From positions 183,203,634-183,267,633 of the forward strand of contig OY726558.1 in NCBI GenBank assembly GCA_963383645.1: DNA of 64,000 nucleotides, read 5' to 3'. The notes beneath the pieces are model-generated. The model was given only the letters and a program-made list of their open reading frames with translations. It made no database searches and was not told where the DNA came from. The number at the start of each line of letters is the position of its first letter. Position 1 is the stretch's first letter. Positions 1-10,754 of this stretch are shown in pieces. A program made the translations under genes and the position numbers. The stretch comes from Muscardinus avellanarius (taxonomy: Eukaryota; Chordata; Mammalia; Rodentia; Gliridae).

Positions 1-1242
1 GTTGGTGTATAATGTGTCTCTCTCATTTTAAAAATGAAAAAAAAATCATGAAAGTCCTAAAATTTACCCTGTGTTTATTTTATCTTTAACTTTGTCAACA
101 ACTTCCATGGCAGAGAGCCACCATCTTTTTTTTAAAACCCATCTTACCTAATAATAGAGTAGTGTTGGCATTTGAATAGCACATTTGCATTCAATTTACT
201 ACAATCTAAACCAGACAGTGATTATGTAGACCCCACAAAATGTAAGCCATCAAGAGAACAAGCTATTGGAATATTTAAATTGCCTTTTTAAGTGAAAGGA
301 CTTTCTTCAACAAAAGGTTTCATTTAATTTTCATTGGTATCTTTAAAGTTAATAAATGTCTCACCCCCAAAGTGGCCCTGTTCCTAGTTCTGTTTGTTCA
401 TTATGTTCATATAAAAATTATCTTGAAAATAGTATTGAAAAATAGTTCAATGGTACCATGGTACGGAGAGATCTCAGAAATTCTGGTTTGGCCAATTCCT
501 CTTAAAGTTACCTATCCTAACTGCTCATTTTGAATTCCTCAAAATGTCTCCCAGCTAGGGAGACATTTTAAACCTTTATCTTCAGTTTTCCTGTGAAAAA
601 TAACACTGCCAGACTGGTCTTACTGGGTTAGAACTCACAGTGCCTTTCGGTAATGATTTGATTTACAGATTAAATGGCATTGCAGTACATTGTATTTAAT
701 GTCTTATTTTGTCATATGAAAGTTTACACAGAAATAATTTACAAATAATGGTCTGTTGTTTTATTCTAAGTCAGCTTCTTGCTTACCTAATAGCTCTAGT
801 TATCCAGGTCATTCTAAAACCTGAAATAACTTTAAAGAAGTCACTGTGAATAAAGCAAAGATCATATGAAAAATTGTTTCCATAAAAATTCCGTTGTAAC
901 CTAGTGACTTTCTCTGAGCTACTGGGAGGAAAAGCAGCTATTATCAGACTCTCCCTGTTCTCTCTTTTAAAACTCACAAAGGCAAGATGCTTGTTAGTGC
1001 AAATGTTGAAAACCACAACCCTAGGCTCCTTTAGGAACTAATCCCTTATCCTTGTAAAAAATAAAACAGAGGATGTCTCATGATTAGATATTAGGCGCAC
1101 TTGTGAAGCGTTAGCAGACAGACTTCTTTCTACTTGGTTCTTAGTCAAAGAATAGCTTTGTGTGCTTCTCTTTTTCCTGGCTCATTATACAGAAGTAGCA
1201 GTTTGAATAGAAACTGCGTGAAGTGTGCTTCAAACAGGAACT

Positions 1243-1243
<1 letters not shown>
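1..1243. other. unassigned AT-rich non-coding sequence
   Basis: No recognisable gene, SINE or L1 piece. Open frames here are short and lack any domain-like composition. It may be unique sequence or repeats too diverged to recognise by eye. Confidence 0.5.

Positions 1244-1286
<43 letters not shown>
1244..1286. repeat. (TG)n microsatellite
   Basis: An uninterrupted GT/TG tract of about 43 bases. Unlike several other TG tracts in this window it is not attached to a recognisable SINE tail. Confidence 0.95.
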
Positions 1287-1287
<1 letters not shown>

Positions 1288-2267
1288 AATAAAACTTTAG
1301 AGGGTAAACACTTTGGGTCTGACTTTTCTCTTTTACTCAGTTTCAGCACACTTTGTCATTCAACTTGAAGCTTTCTTCTACTTCCCAGAGTGGAAGTGGT
1401 GGCCGAAATTGTTTCATTCTTTCTGTGTGTCTCTTAGACCAAATGTGTCACATGCAGGGACAAGATTTTTGTCACAAAAGCATTTCTGTGGGGATCTAGC
1501 TAGCTGAGGGTTTAAATCTATTCAAGCAGTTAATGAACATTTGAAGATTCGGCATGGGCATTGGACAATGGTTATAAGAAGCTCAATTAACTCCTTACTG
1601 GAAAAATAATAATAAAGAGGGCAGATTAAGAAAATTGATACTTGAGTGAAGAGTTTAATATGATTTTGACAAAAATCTTGAATATTATTTTAGGTACTCT
1701 AATATTAAAGATCTGGCAAAAATGGTTAAGTTGCAAATGGTCTTGAAAGGAGAATAATTCAACAGTTGCATAATCCAAATCGGGAAGGCACTTCAAGGTT
1801 CTTTAACCAAATGATTCTTCAGGTCCAAAATAAAAGAACTGTGTAGCTGATTGCAGTCTCCATCTTAATTGTTCATATACATATCTGTTTGCCCACCAAT
1901 AAATGTTCTAGTGATGAGAATTATTTTAAATCATCTATTCAAATGAAGCTTGATATATTAATTTACAAAAGATCTTTTTAACATTTGGTTTTGAATGTTT
2001 TGTGATCTATTCTAGCCTTTGGTGAATTTAACAGATAAGGGAAAAAGAATAACAAAGTGGCACCTATGAAAAGATCATATTAAAGAACATTTGGTCTAGT
2101 GGGAAAGTACAGAAAATGCATATTGATGAACAAAATATTAATGGAGAAAAGAGATATAAGTGCATTGGAGGTCAAAATTACTCATGTAATTCTTGAAGAA
2201 AAGAAATTGAGAATTTGGAGTGAGCTGGTTTGTCTTTGCATATCTTGCCAATATAATATGAATTGAA
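1287..2267. other. unassigned non-coding sequence
   Basis: AT-rich sequence with no recognisable repeat or gene. A 64-codon open frame at 1313-1507 has no domain or conserved-looking composition and is treated as chance. Confidence 0.45.
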
Positions 2268-2430
2268 CTATTATTTTTTGTATATATAGTACTGTGGATT
2301 GAACCCAGAAGAGTTATAACACTGAGTTATACTCCCAGACATATTTTTTTTTAAGCAGGCTGTCTCTAAGGTGTACTGTACACTGTCCTCAGACCTTGAT
2401 CCTCCTGTCAAAAGCCCCTCAAGTTCTGAG
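2268..2430 (-). mobile_element. decayed B1-ID SINE
   Basis: Antisense ID box at about 2290-2340 (ACTGTGGATTGAACCCAG, then a worn version of the ID core), followed by a damaged B1 arm. The tail-proximal ID half comes first on the + strand, so the element lies on the minus strand. High divergence and a missing end suggest an old copy. Confidence 0.6.
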
Positions 2431-3620
2431 TGACGATTTGAGACTTGGAAGGTTAGAAGAAAACCACATGGGTAGATTCAAAAGCAGGAATAAGTCTGGA
2501 ATCTTCAGGGAAGAGCTGTATGTGGGCTGAGTTGTGGGTAAGAGGTGTCTGATGATTTTTCTAAGACACTTGGTTTTCCAATTTTTTCCTGTTTTTTTTC
2601 CCTCTAGTTTATTATTTCCCAGTGATTTTTTTTAAGTGTTATAATCATTGACCAGGAGGAAATGAGTTGAAGGATTGTAACTGTCAACCATAGTTCTTCT
2701 TTCATTTACTCCACTGGTCAGCTTTTACTATCTGAATAAAAGACCTCACAGAGAAATCTGGAATTAAAAGTGCCTTGAGTGTCCATGTGTGAATTAAGAT
2801 TTGGTGCTAATGCCAAGGAAGCAAACAAAGCTAACCCTTGGACCTTGTAGAACTGACAGTCATGGTGAAGATAGGTGACTAGCAACAATGAAATGCTACA
2901 TAAGTGAACTTGCAGAGGGGTCCAAGAACTTTGTAAGAGAGTCAATAAGATGGTTAGCAAAGACCACCCCAGGGAAGCAAAACTTAAGCAGGTTGGTGAA
3001 CGACTTTGAGGAACCTTCATCGATCTTCTTCCCACACTAGCTCAGTAAAGTAGATATTAATTTGGAAACAAGTAGGTACTTGAATCTTGTATATAATTCC
3101 AAAGTCAAAGATTTAGAGGTCCCTGAAGCATTCTCCTCCCAAGTCTGAATCAGGGACTTGGCATCGAGAATAGTGCTGTTTATGAAACGGGAAAGGGGAT
3201 ATTTCAAATGAAATATTATCTGTGCTTTAATATTTTTAATGAAATAAGAAGCAGCATTTCTGTTCAACTACTCCCCTCTGAGAATTTGCATTGAAGCACA
3301 ATAATACAATTATTTTTGTGTGAGAAAGAATAGTCTGCCCTGCTGAGAAGACAAAGAAGCCTTGGTCCTGAAAGGCTATTATAGATTCTATATTGCCCAC
3401 CTAAAGTTGGCATCATAATTATGTATTATGATTTAAGTATAAATTAGCACAGAAAGGGCAGAAAGTAATTTTCTATTATGAAAGTTGAAAATCTTATTCT
3501 CTTAATTGTTATAGAAATCCCATGTGTTGCCCATACATATACACATGTAAATTTATAGATTAATTGTACATTTTTGTACATTTTAATGTGTTATTAGAGA
3601 TAAAACACTTCATTGCCTGT
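2431..3620. other. unassigned sequence with two chance ORFs
   Basis: Contains adjacent minus-strand open frames of 105 codons (2718-3035) and 76 codons (3037-3267). Neither shows a recognisable domain, and I see no matching splice structure. I treat both as chance or relic sequence. Confidence 0.4.
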
Positions 3621-3745
3621 TCAGATCTTGACAAGTTAGCTAAATTCCGCATGCCTCCATCTTTTTATCTGCAAAATGGAGACTAAGTGGTTTAATAATG
3701 TGAAACTGTGAAGCCCTTTGTGTTAAAAAAATAAGTACCTGTTGT
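3621..3745 (+). mobile_element. MIR-like SINE fragment
   Basis: Shows the MIR central-core pattern: a 'caagttagctaaattcc' block, then a 'ctgcaaaatggaga' block matching the MIR 'ctgtaaaatgggga' motif, then the 'gtgaagccctttg' region. Only the 3' half is recognisable. MIR is an ancient tRNA-derived mammalian SINE. Confidence 0.55.
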
Positions 3746-3999
3746 GTTATCCAGCATGTAGAATTAAAAAAAAATATTAGTGGTTGTTAGTGGGGTTTAT
3801 ACTGAGAGAGTTGATACCTTTGAGTATGAAGTTGCTGAGTAAGCACTCATTGTACTGGAATTATCCCTCATAGGTTAAAAAAAATGATGGACTAATAGAG
3901 AGTGGTTGAGGGGGATGGAAAATGTATCTCACTAAAGGCTACCATAAAATTAAGAATCAGGAGATAATGTCCATAATTCCTCCCCCACCCTCAATTCCT

Positions 4000-4560
4000 C
4001 TTTTAATGAGTCATTGAATCCTGGCAATTTCTCTAAAATCTTATTTTTCTTCTTGCCCCAGTACACATCACCATTTTTTCTGGACTTGACTATTGCCATA
4101 TTCTCTAGACTTTTACAGCAATATTCCAGTCCTCCTCACCTTTCACAGTGTAGCTAGGGTACTCTTTTGCAAGTGCATTTCAAAACATATTAATTCTCTG
4201 TTCAAACCCACTCAGTGGCCTTCCATTGCCTTTATAAGCAAATCCCAAATCCTGTAAGTGGGCTATAAAGACTCTGTGAGGCCGTGAAAAACATTTTTTC
4301 CCCTCAAACTTCATTTTTATCTCTACTCATTTGCTCTCTCTTCTCAGTATCTGAAGTTTATCACATTCTCCCAGACCCCAGAAAAATTGCATGTTCTATT
4401 TTGTCAGCTTGGGATTTTTTTTTTTTTTTTTTTGGTCTTGATCCTCTGGTATTGACTACTTATGATTTATAGCTCGGTTAGGACATTACTCTTTCATCAG
4501 AGAGCCCACTTATGGCATCCCTGATATCATTAAATCCCTGAATTTTGTACCCTCAAATCT
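4000..4560 (+). mobile_element. L2-like LINE remnant
   Basis: Shows a diverged 'tcagtggccttccattgcc' block followed by 'aagcaaatcccaaatcctg', then later blocks resembling the L2 3' region. A poly(T) run interrupts it at about 4415-4433. No coding capacity remains. Assignment to L2 rather than another old LINE is from remembered consensus structure. Confidence 0.45.
4415..4433. repeat. poly(T) run
   Basis: A homopolymer of about 19 T inside an L2-like region. It has no recognisable SINE body attached, so it may be the tail of a lost or very short retro-insertion, or slippage. Confidence 0.8.
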
Positions 4561-5049
4561 AATTTGGTCATATATATCAGCCTCCCACGTGGTCTCAGCT
4601 CTGGCAGGTCCTGCTATCTTGTGCTGTGTTAGGAAGTCTGAGGAGTGTGTCATGCAGATAAGGATGTGCCACTGCCTTTCCTTTTGTCTCACAAGAGCCT
4701 AAGTGATCATTTAATACAGTTCTGCCTATGACCTTGAGCCCCAGACTTAGGAAAGTATTATATACCCACTCATTCATTTATTTGAAATTGATCATTCAAA
4801 AGGAATCACTTGCTGAGTGCCCAGTTTTTATTTGTCTTGTTTTTTGAGACATGGCATTATGAAGATGTAGACACAGACTTTCTCCTCAGGGGGCATATGT
4901 TTTCTCTCATTGGGAAGCAAAACAGTTAACAAGTACTTATGGTGAAGGGACATATCTCATAAAACATGGCCATTTAGGAGAGCTTTGAGTCTGTAGGGCA
5001 AAGGAGGGTGAGGAGGGCACGTCTAGAGGCCGAGGACTCGAGTTCTTGA

Positions 5050-5250
5050 GGCGGGGCTGTTAGAATCAGACAGACTGACTGGGACAGTTGTTCTAATATT
5101 TGCCACCTCTTGACCATGGAAAAGCTACATTTATAAACTGGAAAGTTTTAAATATTTCATATAATACTGGTATGAAAAGAAAATGATATATGTAAATCAT
5201 CTATCATAATATTTAACATGAAGAAGTACTTAATAAATATTTGTGACTTG
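5050..5250 (+). mobile_element. MIR-like SINE
   Basis: Begins with an 'agaatcagacagactgactggg' type MIR A-region, passes through a decayed 'cctcttgaccatggaaaagc' core, and ends with the MIR-like 'gaagtacttaataaatatttg' 3' motif. Quite diverged. Confidence 0.55.
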
Positions 5251-5336
5251 ACATTATTTCCTGAATCTGAAATATGATGCAAATATCATAACTAGTTCCA
5301 TATGTTATTAACTTTTTTTGGTTTTATTTTATTTTT

Positions 5337-5527
5337 TATGGTACTGAGGATTGAACTCAGAGGCATTATACCTTTAAGCTATACCCCGATCTAATTTTAT
5401 TTCTTATTTGGAAAGAGAGTCTTCCTAGGTTGTTGAGAGTCTCATTATTTTTTGAGGCTGTCCTTAGACCTGCAATCCTCCTGTTTCAGTCTCCCAAAGA
5501 TTATAGGCATGTGCCATCATGCCCTTG
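5337..5527 (-). mobile_element. B1-ID SINE, old type
   Basis: Antisense ID half (GGTACTGAGGATTGAACTCA and the following ID core) leads into an antisense B1 arm ending near the decayed 'catgtgccatcatgccc' motif. Moderately diverged. No clear target-site duplication seen. Confidence 0.75.
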
Positions 5528-5769
5528 TGATTAACATTTTTAAAATAATTTTGTTGGGCTCAGAGTATGTCATCATATAGATTGCCACTTGTTTCTACTT
5601 TCCTACTTAAATATTTTCCATTTTTTATATTACCAATATGTTTTATTAAAAGTTTTGGTATAGTATATTAATACTTAATCAAAGATAGTTTGAAGAGTCA
5701 CCCTTTTATCAAAACAAAAAAAATTGGACAAAAATGTAAATCAATAGTATCATCATTCTGGAAATTAGC

Positions 5770-6350
5770 CAAAAATTTACAGCAGTCCAGGTAGCTGCTG
5801 TTGAAGAAAAATCCTGCACATGGATGAGAGAAGTGAGCATTGGGACATTTTAACTTCCTCTGGTGTCATCTCCTGCTCTGTAATTGAAACAACACAGACT
5901 CCTGGGAATGAAGGCCTCAGACCGGAGTGAACGTTCATTAAAATCTCTTCCCAAATAATCGTCATTGTTCGACCTGTTCAGTGGTTCAGGATCCTTCTTG
6001 GAAAACCCGTCTTCACTGGCCTGAAGTTTATTTGTCCCCCAGTTCTGCAGTCTGGAAGTCTGGAGGGCTATGAGGAAATGGACTTTCCAGGTCTCACTCC
6101 TAAGCTTGCCCATGGCCATCACCTACTATGGGTCTTCATAGCATCTTCCCTCTATGTGTTTGTGTTCACATTTTGTTTCTTATAACGACCAGGTTGGACG
6201 AGGGACAATCCTAATGGCCTCATTTGATCTTGGCAACCTCTGGCCTCCAGAATTATGAGACAAATTTCCATTGTTCAAGGCACTCACTTTGTGGTATTTG
6301 TTATGGTGGTTTTAGCGAAGCAATACAGGAGTGATACACAGTATATTCTC
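5770..6350. mobile_element. MaLR-type LTR fragment(s)
   Basis: The segment at about 6160-6330 carries MLT1-like motifs: 'taatggcctcatttgatctt', 'ccagaattatgagacaaattt', and 'actttgtggtatttgttatgg' near the end. The part upstream of 6130 is less certain. Mixed motif order suggests rearranged or overlapping pieces, so no strand is given. These are old ERVL-MaLR LTR remnants with no coding capacity. Confidence 0.5.
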
Positions 6351-6364
6351 AGAACACAATGGGA

Positions 6365-7065
6365 GGAGAGTATGCTTCCTGACTTATTCCCTGAGGCCAG
6401 GGTTACTCTGGTACACAAACCAGATAAAACCACTAACAGACTTCGACTGATATCTCTTATGCTTGTAAGTAAGAAAGTTCTCAGCAAAATATTAGCAAAT
6501 GAAATTCACAGCATATACAAATATTCTATACCATGAACAGGTGGACGTTTTTCAGAAATGTAAGCTTCATTTAATCTATGAAAATTGATTAAAGTAATGC
6601 ACCATATCAATAGAATAAAGATAAAAAGCCCATGACCTTGTCAGTAGACATGGGTAGATATTTAACAAAATACAACATTATCTTCATAATAAAACACTCA
6701 ACAAACCTAGAAATGAAGGGAACTACTTCATATTGAGTAATTTATAAAAATCCAAAGTGGAACTCCTACTTACTCGGCTGAAGCCTTTGCCCTTAAGATT
6801 GAGAATAAGGAAGTCCACTTTTCCCATTTTTTGTCAACATTGTCCTAGGAGTTCTATTAAAGATCATAAGGTAAGAAAAAGAGGCAAAAGATATCCAAAT
6901 AGGAAAGAAGGAATGGAAATTATTTCTATTTGAAGATGATATGGTCTAATAAAATAAAGACAAATTCTAGGAAATTAGGATATATAAAAATAAACCAATG
7001 TTAAATATTTTTCATACTGGAAATTTGTGATCCTCACCTAAGAGCATAAAGTTATTTTGAAACAA
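6365..7065 (+). mobile_element. L1 ORF2 fossil (reverse transcriptase region)
   Basis: Translating 6350-6536 gives a run resembling the L1 reverse transcriptase 'PDKxT...RLISLM...KILANEI' region. Further on, at 6926-6946, another frame encodes LFEDDMV, corresponding to the L1 catalytic block LFADDMI with Ala changed to Glu. The frame is broken by stops and shifts, so the element is dead. It lies directly after a MaLR fragment. Confidence 0.8.
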
Positions 7066-7068
7066 CTT

Positions 7069-7130
7069 TTCTGGGCACAGTGCTGCATGCCTGTCATCTC
7101 ACTATTTGAGAGGCTGACCCAGGAGCAATT
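7069..7130 (+). mobile_element. B1-type SINE, left part (outer level of nest)
   Basis: Sense B1 start ('gggcacagtgctgcatgcc' to 'gaggctgacccaggag'). It is interrupted at about 7130 and resumes at 7592. The repeated 'ccagga' on both sides fits a short target-site duplication. Confidence 0.65.
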
Positions 7131-7211
7131 TATTTTATTTATTTACTTTGCAGTACTGGGGTGGAATCTAGGAGCATTCTACCTCCAAGCTACTCCTAGT
7201 CCTATTTTTTA
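7131..7211 (-). mobile_element. B1-ID SINE A, ID half (middle level of nest)
   Basis: Antisense ID box at 7150-7206 ending in 'agtcctatttttt'. The B1 half of the same copy resumes at 7453 after a second SINE. Joining the two sides restores the usual linker between ID and B1. Confidence 0.65.
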
Positions 7212-7452
7212 ATATTTATTTATTTATTTATTTATTTATTTATTTTTTCTGTGGGTCTGGGGACGGAACCCAAGGGCATTTGACCTCTGAGCTATATCCC
7301 CTCCCCTATTTTTATTTATTTTTTATTTTGAAACAGGATCTTACTCAGTTGCAGAGGGCCTCACTAAGTAGCTGAGGCTGTCTGCGAACTGCAATCCTCC
7401 AGTTTCAGCCTCCCGAATGCTGCGATTACAAGTGTGCACCACCACGCCCGGC
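7212..7452 (-). mobile_element. B1-ID SINE B with TTTA tail (inner level of nest)
   Basis: A (TTTA)n tail at 7214-7246 is followed by a full antisense ID half and B1 arm ending in 'accaccacgcccggc' at 7452. A short 'ttaat' occurs at both edges, consistent with insertion into the linker of SINE A. Confidence 0.8.
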
Positions 7453-7591
7453 TTAATCTTTATTTTGAAACAGGGTCTCACTAAGTTGTGGAGAGCCTCA
7501 ATAAGTAGCTGAGGATGGCTGAGAGCCTGTGATCCTCCTGGTTCAGCCTCTCGAGTGCTTTGATTATAAGTATGTGCCACTGTGCCTGGAT
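7453..7591 (-). mobile_element. B1-ID SINE A, B1 half
   Basis: Antisense B1 arm ('gaaacagggtctcactaag' through 'tgtgccactgtgcctgga'). It continues SINE A after the inserted SINE B. A minus-strand open frame (7341-7688) runs through these SINEs and is not a gene. Confidence 0.7.
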
Positions 7592-7662
7592 CCAGGATTT
7601 TTGGGATCAGTTTAACACTAGCCTGGGAAAAATAGACTATCTCAAAAAATATAAAAAAATAA
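7592..7662 (+). mobile_element. B1-type SINE, right part (outer level of nest)
   Basis: Sense 'atcagtttaacactagcctg' followed by 'agactatctcaaaaa' matches the later half of a B1/Alu-type monomer. It completes the copy begun at 7069. Confidence 0.6.
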
Positions 7663-7767
7663 GCCATATATAACATATAATCATACATTTTTATGTTTAA
7701 TTAGACTATACTACTTTTGGTAGTTTGTATACTAATCAACTAGAGGAAAAAATGTTTTTCTTTTACT

Positions 7768-7914
7768 CTTTTTTTTTGTGGTGAGAAGAATTCAACCTCT
7801 AACTATACCCACAGTCCTAGTATGTTTTTTATTTGGACACAGGGTTTCATTAAGTTGCCTCCAGTCTCAGCCTCCCAAGAATAAGATTACAAGCATGCAC
7901 CACCACCCTGTTCA
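7768..7914 (-). mobile_element. B1-ID SINE, decayed
   Basis: Poly(T), then a worn ID half, then an antisense B1 arm ending 'gcatgcaccaccaccctg'. Internal deletions shorten both halves. Confidence 0.65.
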
Positions 7915-8825
7915 CCTAGAAAACATTTTATCACAAAAAGTTTTATGGTCATAAAGGGTCTATAAAATTTTATGTATATAATAAAATATTTAAGTTAAAA
8001 ATAAGAAATACCAAAATAAAATTATTTGTTCAAACAGAAAAAGGAGTGAAATAAAATTTGAAACAATTAACCAGTTTACTTATATATAAGTGGATGAAAG
8101 TAGACATACTTAAATTCTGTTAGATACATTTTAAAATGATATAACAGTTCATTGTTGAAGTATAAATACTTAAAATACTTTTGGTGTGTGCATTCTTTAA
8201 AATATTCACATTAAATAAAACATGAAATATTTTGGAGGTCAAAAAATATCCAGTCTATATTGAATATCTAATTATTTTAGCACGTGCCAGATAGGAACAG
8301 CCTTCATGTAGTCATCTAATAATACAAAACATAATTAAAATAATTAGAAATAGAAAATTGACAAATTATAGAACTGTTATATAATCCCAGGAGAATTAAA
8401 AGGGATTACTGAAAGCATTTTTTTCTTTAAAAACATTCTTTCATGTTTTACATGCTTCAAGTCAGTGTTTACATTGTATGCATTAAAATTTAAAATTTAA
8501 ATTTTTTTCATGATGGAAAAAAACATTCTATGAAGCTGTGTAACGGAAACCAAGATTATTCTTCATCACTTGCTAAGGAGTCCTGGGATTAAACAAAGTA
8601 ATTTAGGTGCATGTTCCAGGAAATACTTGCTCCTGGAACCAACGCTGTGAAGCAGCTAGTTTACTTATCAAATCTAACAGTTGGCACTTCAGTATTAGCT
8701 TCAAGGTCTTCTTAGGGCTAAACTCACCAATCTAGAATAAACGTTCCCACCTCTCTCTCTTATCTGCCTTGTAAGCCCCTGCTTAAAATTCTAGGACCCA
8801 GACTGGTCCTAGAATTCTATAAATA
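7915..8825. other. unassigned AT-rich sequence
   Basis: No gene or recognisable repeat. It contains a perfect hairpin at 8787-8816, listed separately. Confidence 0.45.
8787..8816. repeat. perfect 12-bp inverted repeat
   Basis: Arms AATTCTAGGACC (8787-8798) and GGTCCTAGAATT (8805-8816) are exact reverse complements separated by the 6-base loop CAGACT. No adjacent gene or terminator context gives it a role. Confidence 0.9.
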
Positions 8826-8829
8826 GGTT

Positions 8830-9112
8830 TCCTTTACAGGGTATATGTGATCCCATTTATATGAACTTTACACAAGACACATATTTATAGTGATATAAAC
8901 TCCCTGAATGAATAAAGAGGCCTTGAAGAACTGGAGGGAAATGAGGACAGAGAGCTTTTGGGGCACTGGAAAAATGTTCTGAAGTTGAGGGTGGTAAAGG
9001 TTACTTAACTCTACAAAAATAGAATTTGAATCATACAATCCGATGTGAAGACCATTGAATTGTACAGTTTAAAGTGGTGAATTGTATGGCATGTCGATTA
9101 CACGCCAATCAA
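8830..9112 (+). mobile_element. old L1M 3' end
   Basis: Matches the familiar L1M 3' UTR order: 'actggaaaaatgttctgaag', then 'ccattgaattgtacagttta', then 'gtggtgaattgtatggcatg', then a decayed polyadenylation region. Diverged and non-coding. Confidence 0.7.
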
Positions 9113-9534
9113 GTGGATACATATTTAAGAAAACCTCATGTAAATAGGTATGCTTGAAATGTACAGCAAAATTAATGGCCTTTTGGAAATTTTTATTTTA
9201 GGCATTAATTTATTTAACAGGTATTTTATATATGCATTTTCCATTTCTGGATCTATTCTAGATGCTATAGGTACAGAAATGGGCAAACAAGCAGAGTCCC
9301 TTAGGATCATGAACTTCCTAGAACAAAAACATATGTCCTACATTATATAAACGTGGTATGTAACCTGCAGAGTCCATGTTAAGACATGAACTCTTTACAG
9401 AGATAAAAACACAAAACCAAATAACCAGTGGCCACAACATGATGTTTATAAGTTAAAAGACATAAGCCAACTGTGTCAAAATTTATAATATCTATATTTT
9501 TGGTGAATGAGGAATGGATAAATATTTGCATTAT

Positions 9535-9570
9535 TTGATAATTTAAAGTGGTGAATTTTATTTCAATTAA
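9535..9570 (+). mobile_element. short L1M 3'-terminal piece
   Basis: Contains 'tttaaagtggtgaatttta', the same motif as in the L1M 3' end about 470 bases upstream. It may be a detached part of that element or a separate fragment. Confidence 0.4.
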
Positions 9571-9579
9571 AAATGTTAG

Positions 9580-9758
9580 TGGGGTGTGGTGGCGCACGCT
9601 TGTAATCCCCGCACTTGGGAGGCAGAGACAGGATCACGCAGGTTTGAAGCCAGCCTCGCTGGCTTCAGAGACCCTGTTTCCAAATAAAATATAAAATAGG
9701 TTGGGAGTGTAGCCCGGAGGTAGAAGGATTCCATTCCCAGTACCATAAAAAAAAAAAA
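9580..9758 (+). mobile_element. B1-ID SINE, shortened-middle subtype
   Basis: Sense B1 arm ('gtggtggcgcacgcttgtaa'), shortened middle ('gctggcttcagagaccctg'), ID half ('gggagtgtagcccggaggta') and a poly(A) tail. AAATGTTAG occurs directly before (9571-9579) and directly after (9759-9767), a clear target-site duplication. Confidence 0.9.
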
Positions 9759-9767
9759 AAATGTTAG

Positions 9768-9974
9768 CCAGGCGTCGTGGTGCAATTTGTAATTTCAGCA
9801 TTCAGAAGGCTGAGACAGGAAAGTCACAGTTTGGTGGACAGCCTCAACTACTTAGGCCCTTTGCAACTCAGTAAGATCTTGTTTCAAAATAAAGAATAAA
9901 AAATAGGGCTGGGGGTGTAGCTCAGAGGTAGAATGCTCCTGGGCTCCATCCCCCATACCAAAATAAATAAATAA
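9768..9974 (+). mobile_element. B1-ID SINE, full-length older type
   Basis: Sense B1 arm, the full middle ('ttgcaactcagtaagatctt'), the linker 'aaagaataaaaaataggg', and an ID half with a textbook 'ggggtgtagctcagaggtag' box. The downstream flank again carries AAATGTTA (about 9975-9982), so it shares a target site with the preceding SINE. Confidence 0.9.
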
Positions 9975-9984
9975 AAATGTTAAC

Positions 9985-10503
9985 ACACACATACATACAC
10001 ATAAATCTTGGTTCACGTTTTCTAAAGGTTCAGCTGTGATAAAATTTTTAAAAGTTCCTCATTTTTATAAAAGTTTCTCAACTTTTGTGTATGAATGGCT
10101 GTAATCAAGTCCATGTTGAGTTGTATTTCTACTGAAATTTAAATTTTTAAAAAATGTTTATTTACATGATGATAGTTTTATCTACTATTACTGGAATTGA
10201 GTTTTTAAAATAAACTAAATGTTTTAATATTTTTCTAGTTTTTATTTTTCAGCTGTCTCCTTATATAATCTGTCCATTTTACTCCTACTGCGTTCAGTTT
10301 ATTAGACTTGTTCATTACTGTTTAGATAGCAAAAAATTAAAACTGGGTTTATTTCTTAGCTAATGTTTTTTCTGGTTATTTTTTTCTACAACTCGTGTAA
10401 TTTCTCTTCTGAATGGACTTATAATGCCTCCTTTATCATTAACTATATTTTTAGATAAACTAGGTTTCTTATCAGGGCATCTATAATATTTTTAATAATT
10501 TTT
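9985..10503. other. AT-rich sequence, possibly antisense L1 ORF2 relic
   Basis: Long T-rich sentences resemble antisense L1 ORF2, but I could not match a specific block. No coding capacity. Confidence 0.3.
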
Positions 10504-10513
10504 TAAAGATCAG

Positions 10514-10516
<3 letters not shown>

Positions 10517-10565
<49 letters not shown>
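10517..10565. repeat. (TG)n microsatellite in a SINE tail
   Basis: About 49 bases of uninterrupted TG, lying exactly where the A-rich tail of the minus-strand SINE at 10566-10754 should be. Short frames reading through it give artefactual Cys-Val or Thr-His runs. Confidence 0.95.
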
Positions 10566-10568
<3 letters not shown>

Positions 10569-10754
10569 GAACCCAGGGACATTCTATCTCTGAGATACAC
10601 TCCAGCCCTATTTTTTTATTCTTTATTTTGAAACAGGGTCTCACTAAGTTGTGGAGGGACCCACTAAGAAGCGGAGGCTGGCTGCCAACCTGTGATCCTC
10701 CTCTCTCAGCCTCCCAATTACTGAGATTACAAGCATGTGCCACCACACCCAGCT
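10566..10754 (-). mobile_element. B1-ID SINE with TG-converted tail
   Basis: Antisense ID half ('ggaacccagggacattctat') and B1 arm ending 'catgtgccaccacacccagc'. AAAGATCAGTTT occurs at 10505-10516 before the TG tail and again at 10755-10766 after the B1 start. The TG tract is therefore inside the inserted unit. Confidence 0.9.

Noticed and set aside
2718..3267. Two adjacent minus-strand ORFs (105 and 76 codons)
   Set aside because: No recognisable domain and no linking splice signals; consistent with chance in non-coding DNA.
5850..6122. 90-codon minus-strand ORF with a polar, protein-like composition
   Set aside because: It overlaps a probable MaLR remnant, shows no recognised domain or splice context, and overlaps another chance frame.
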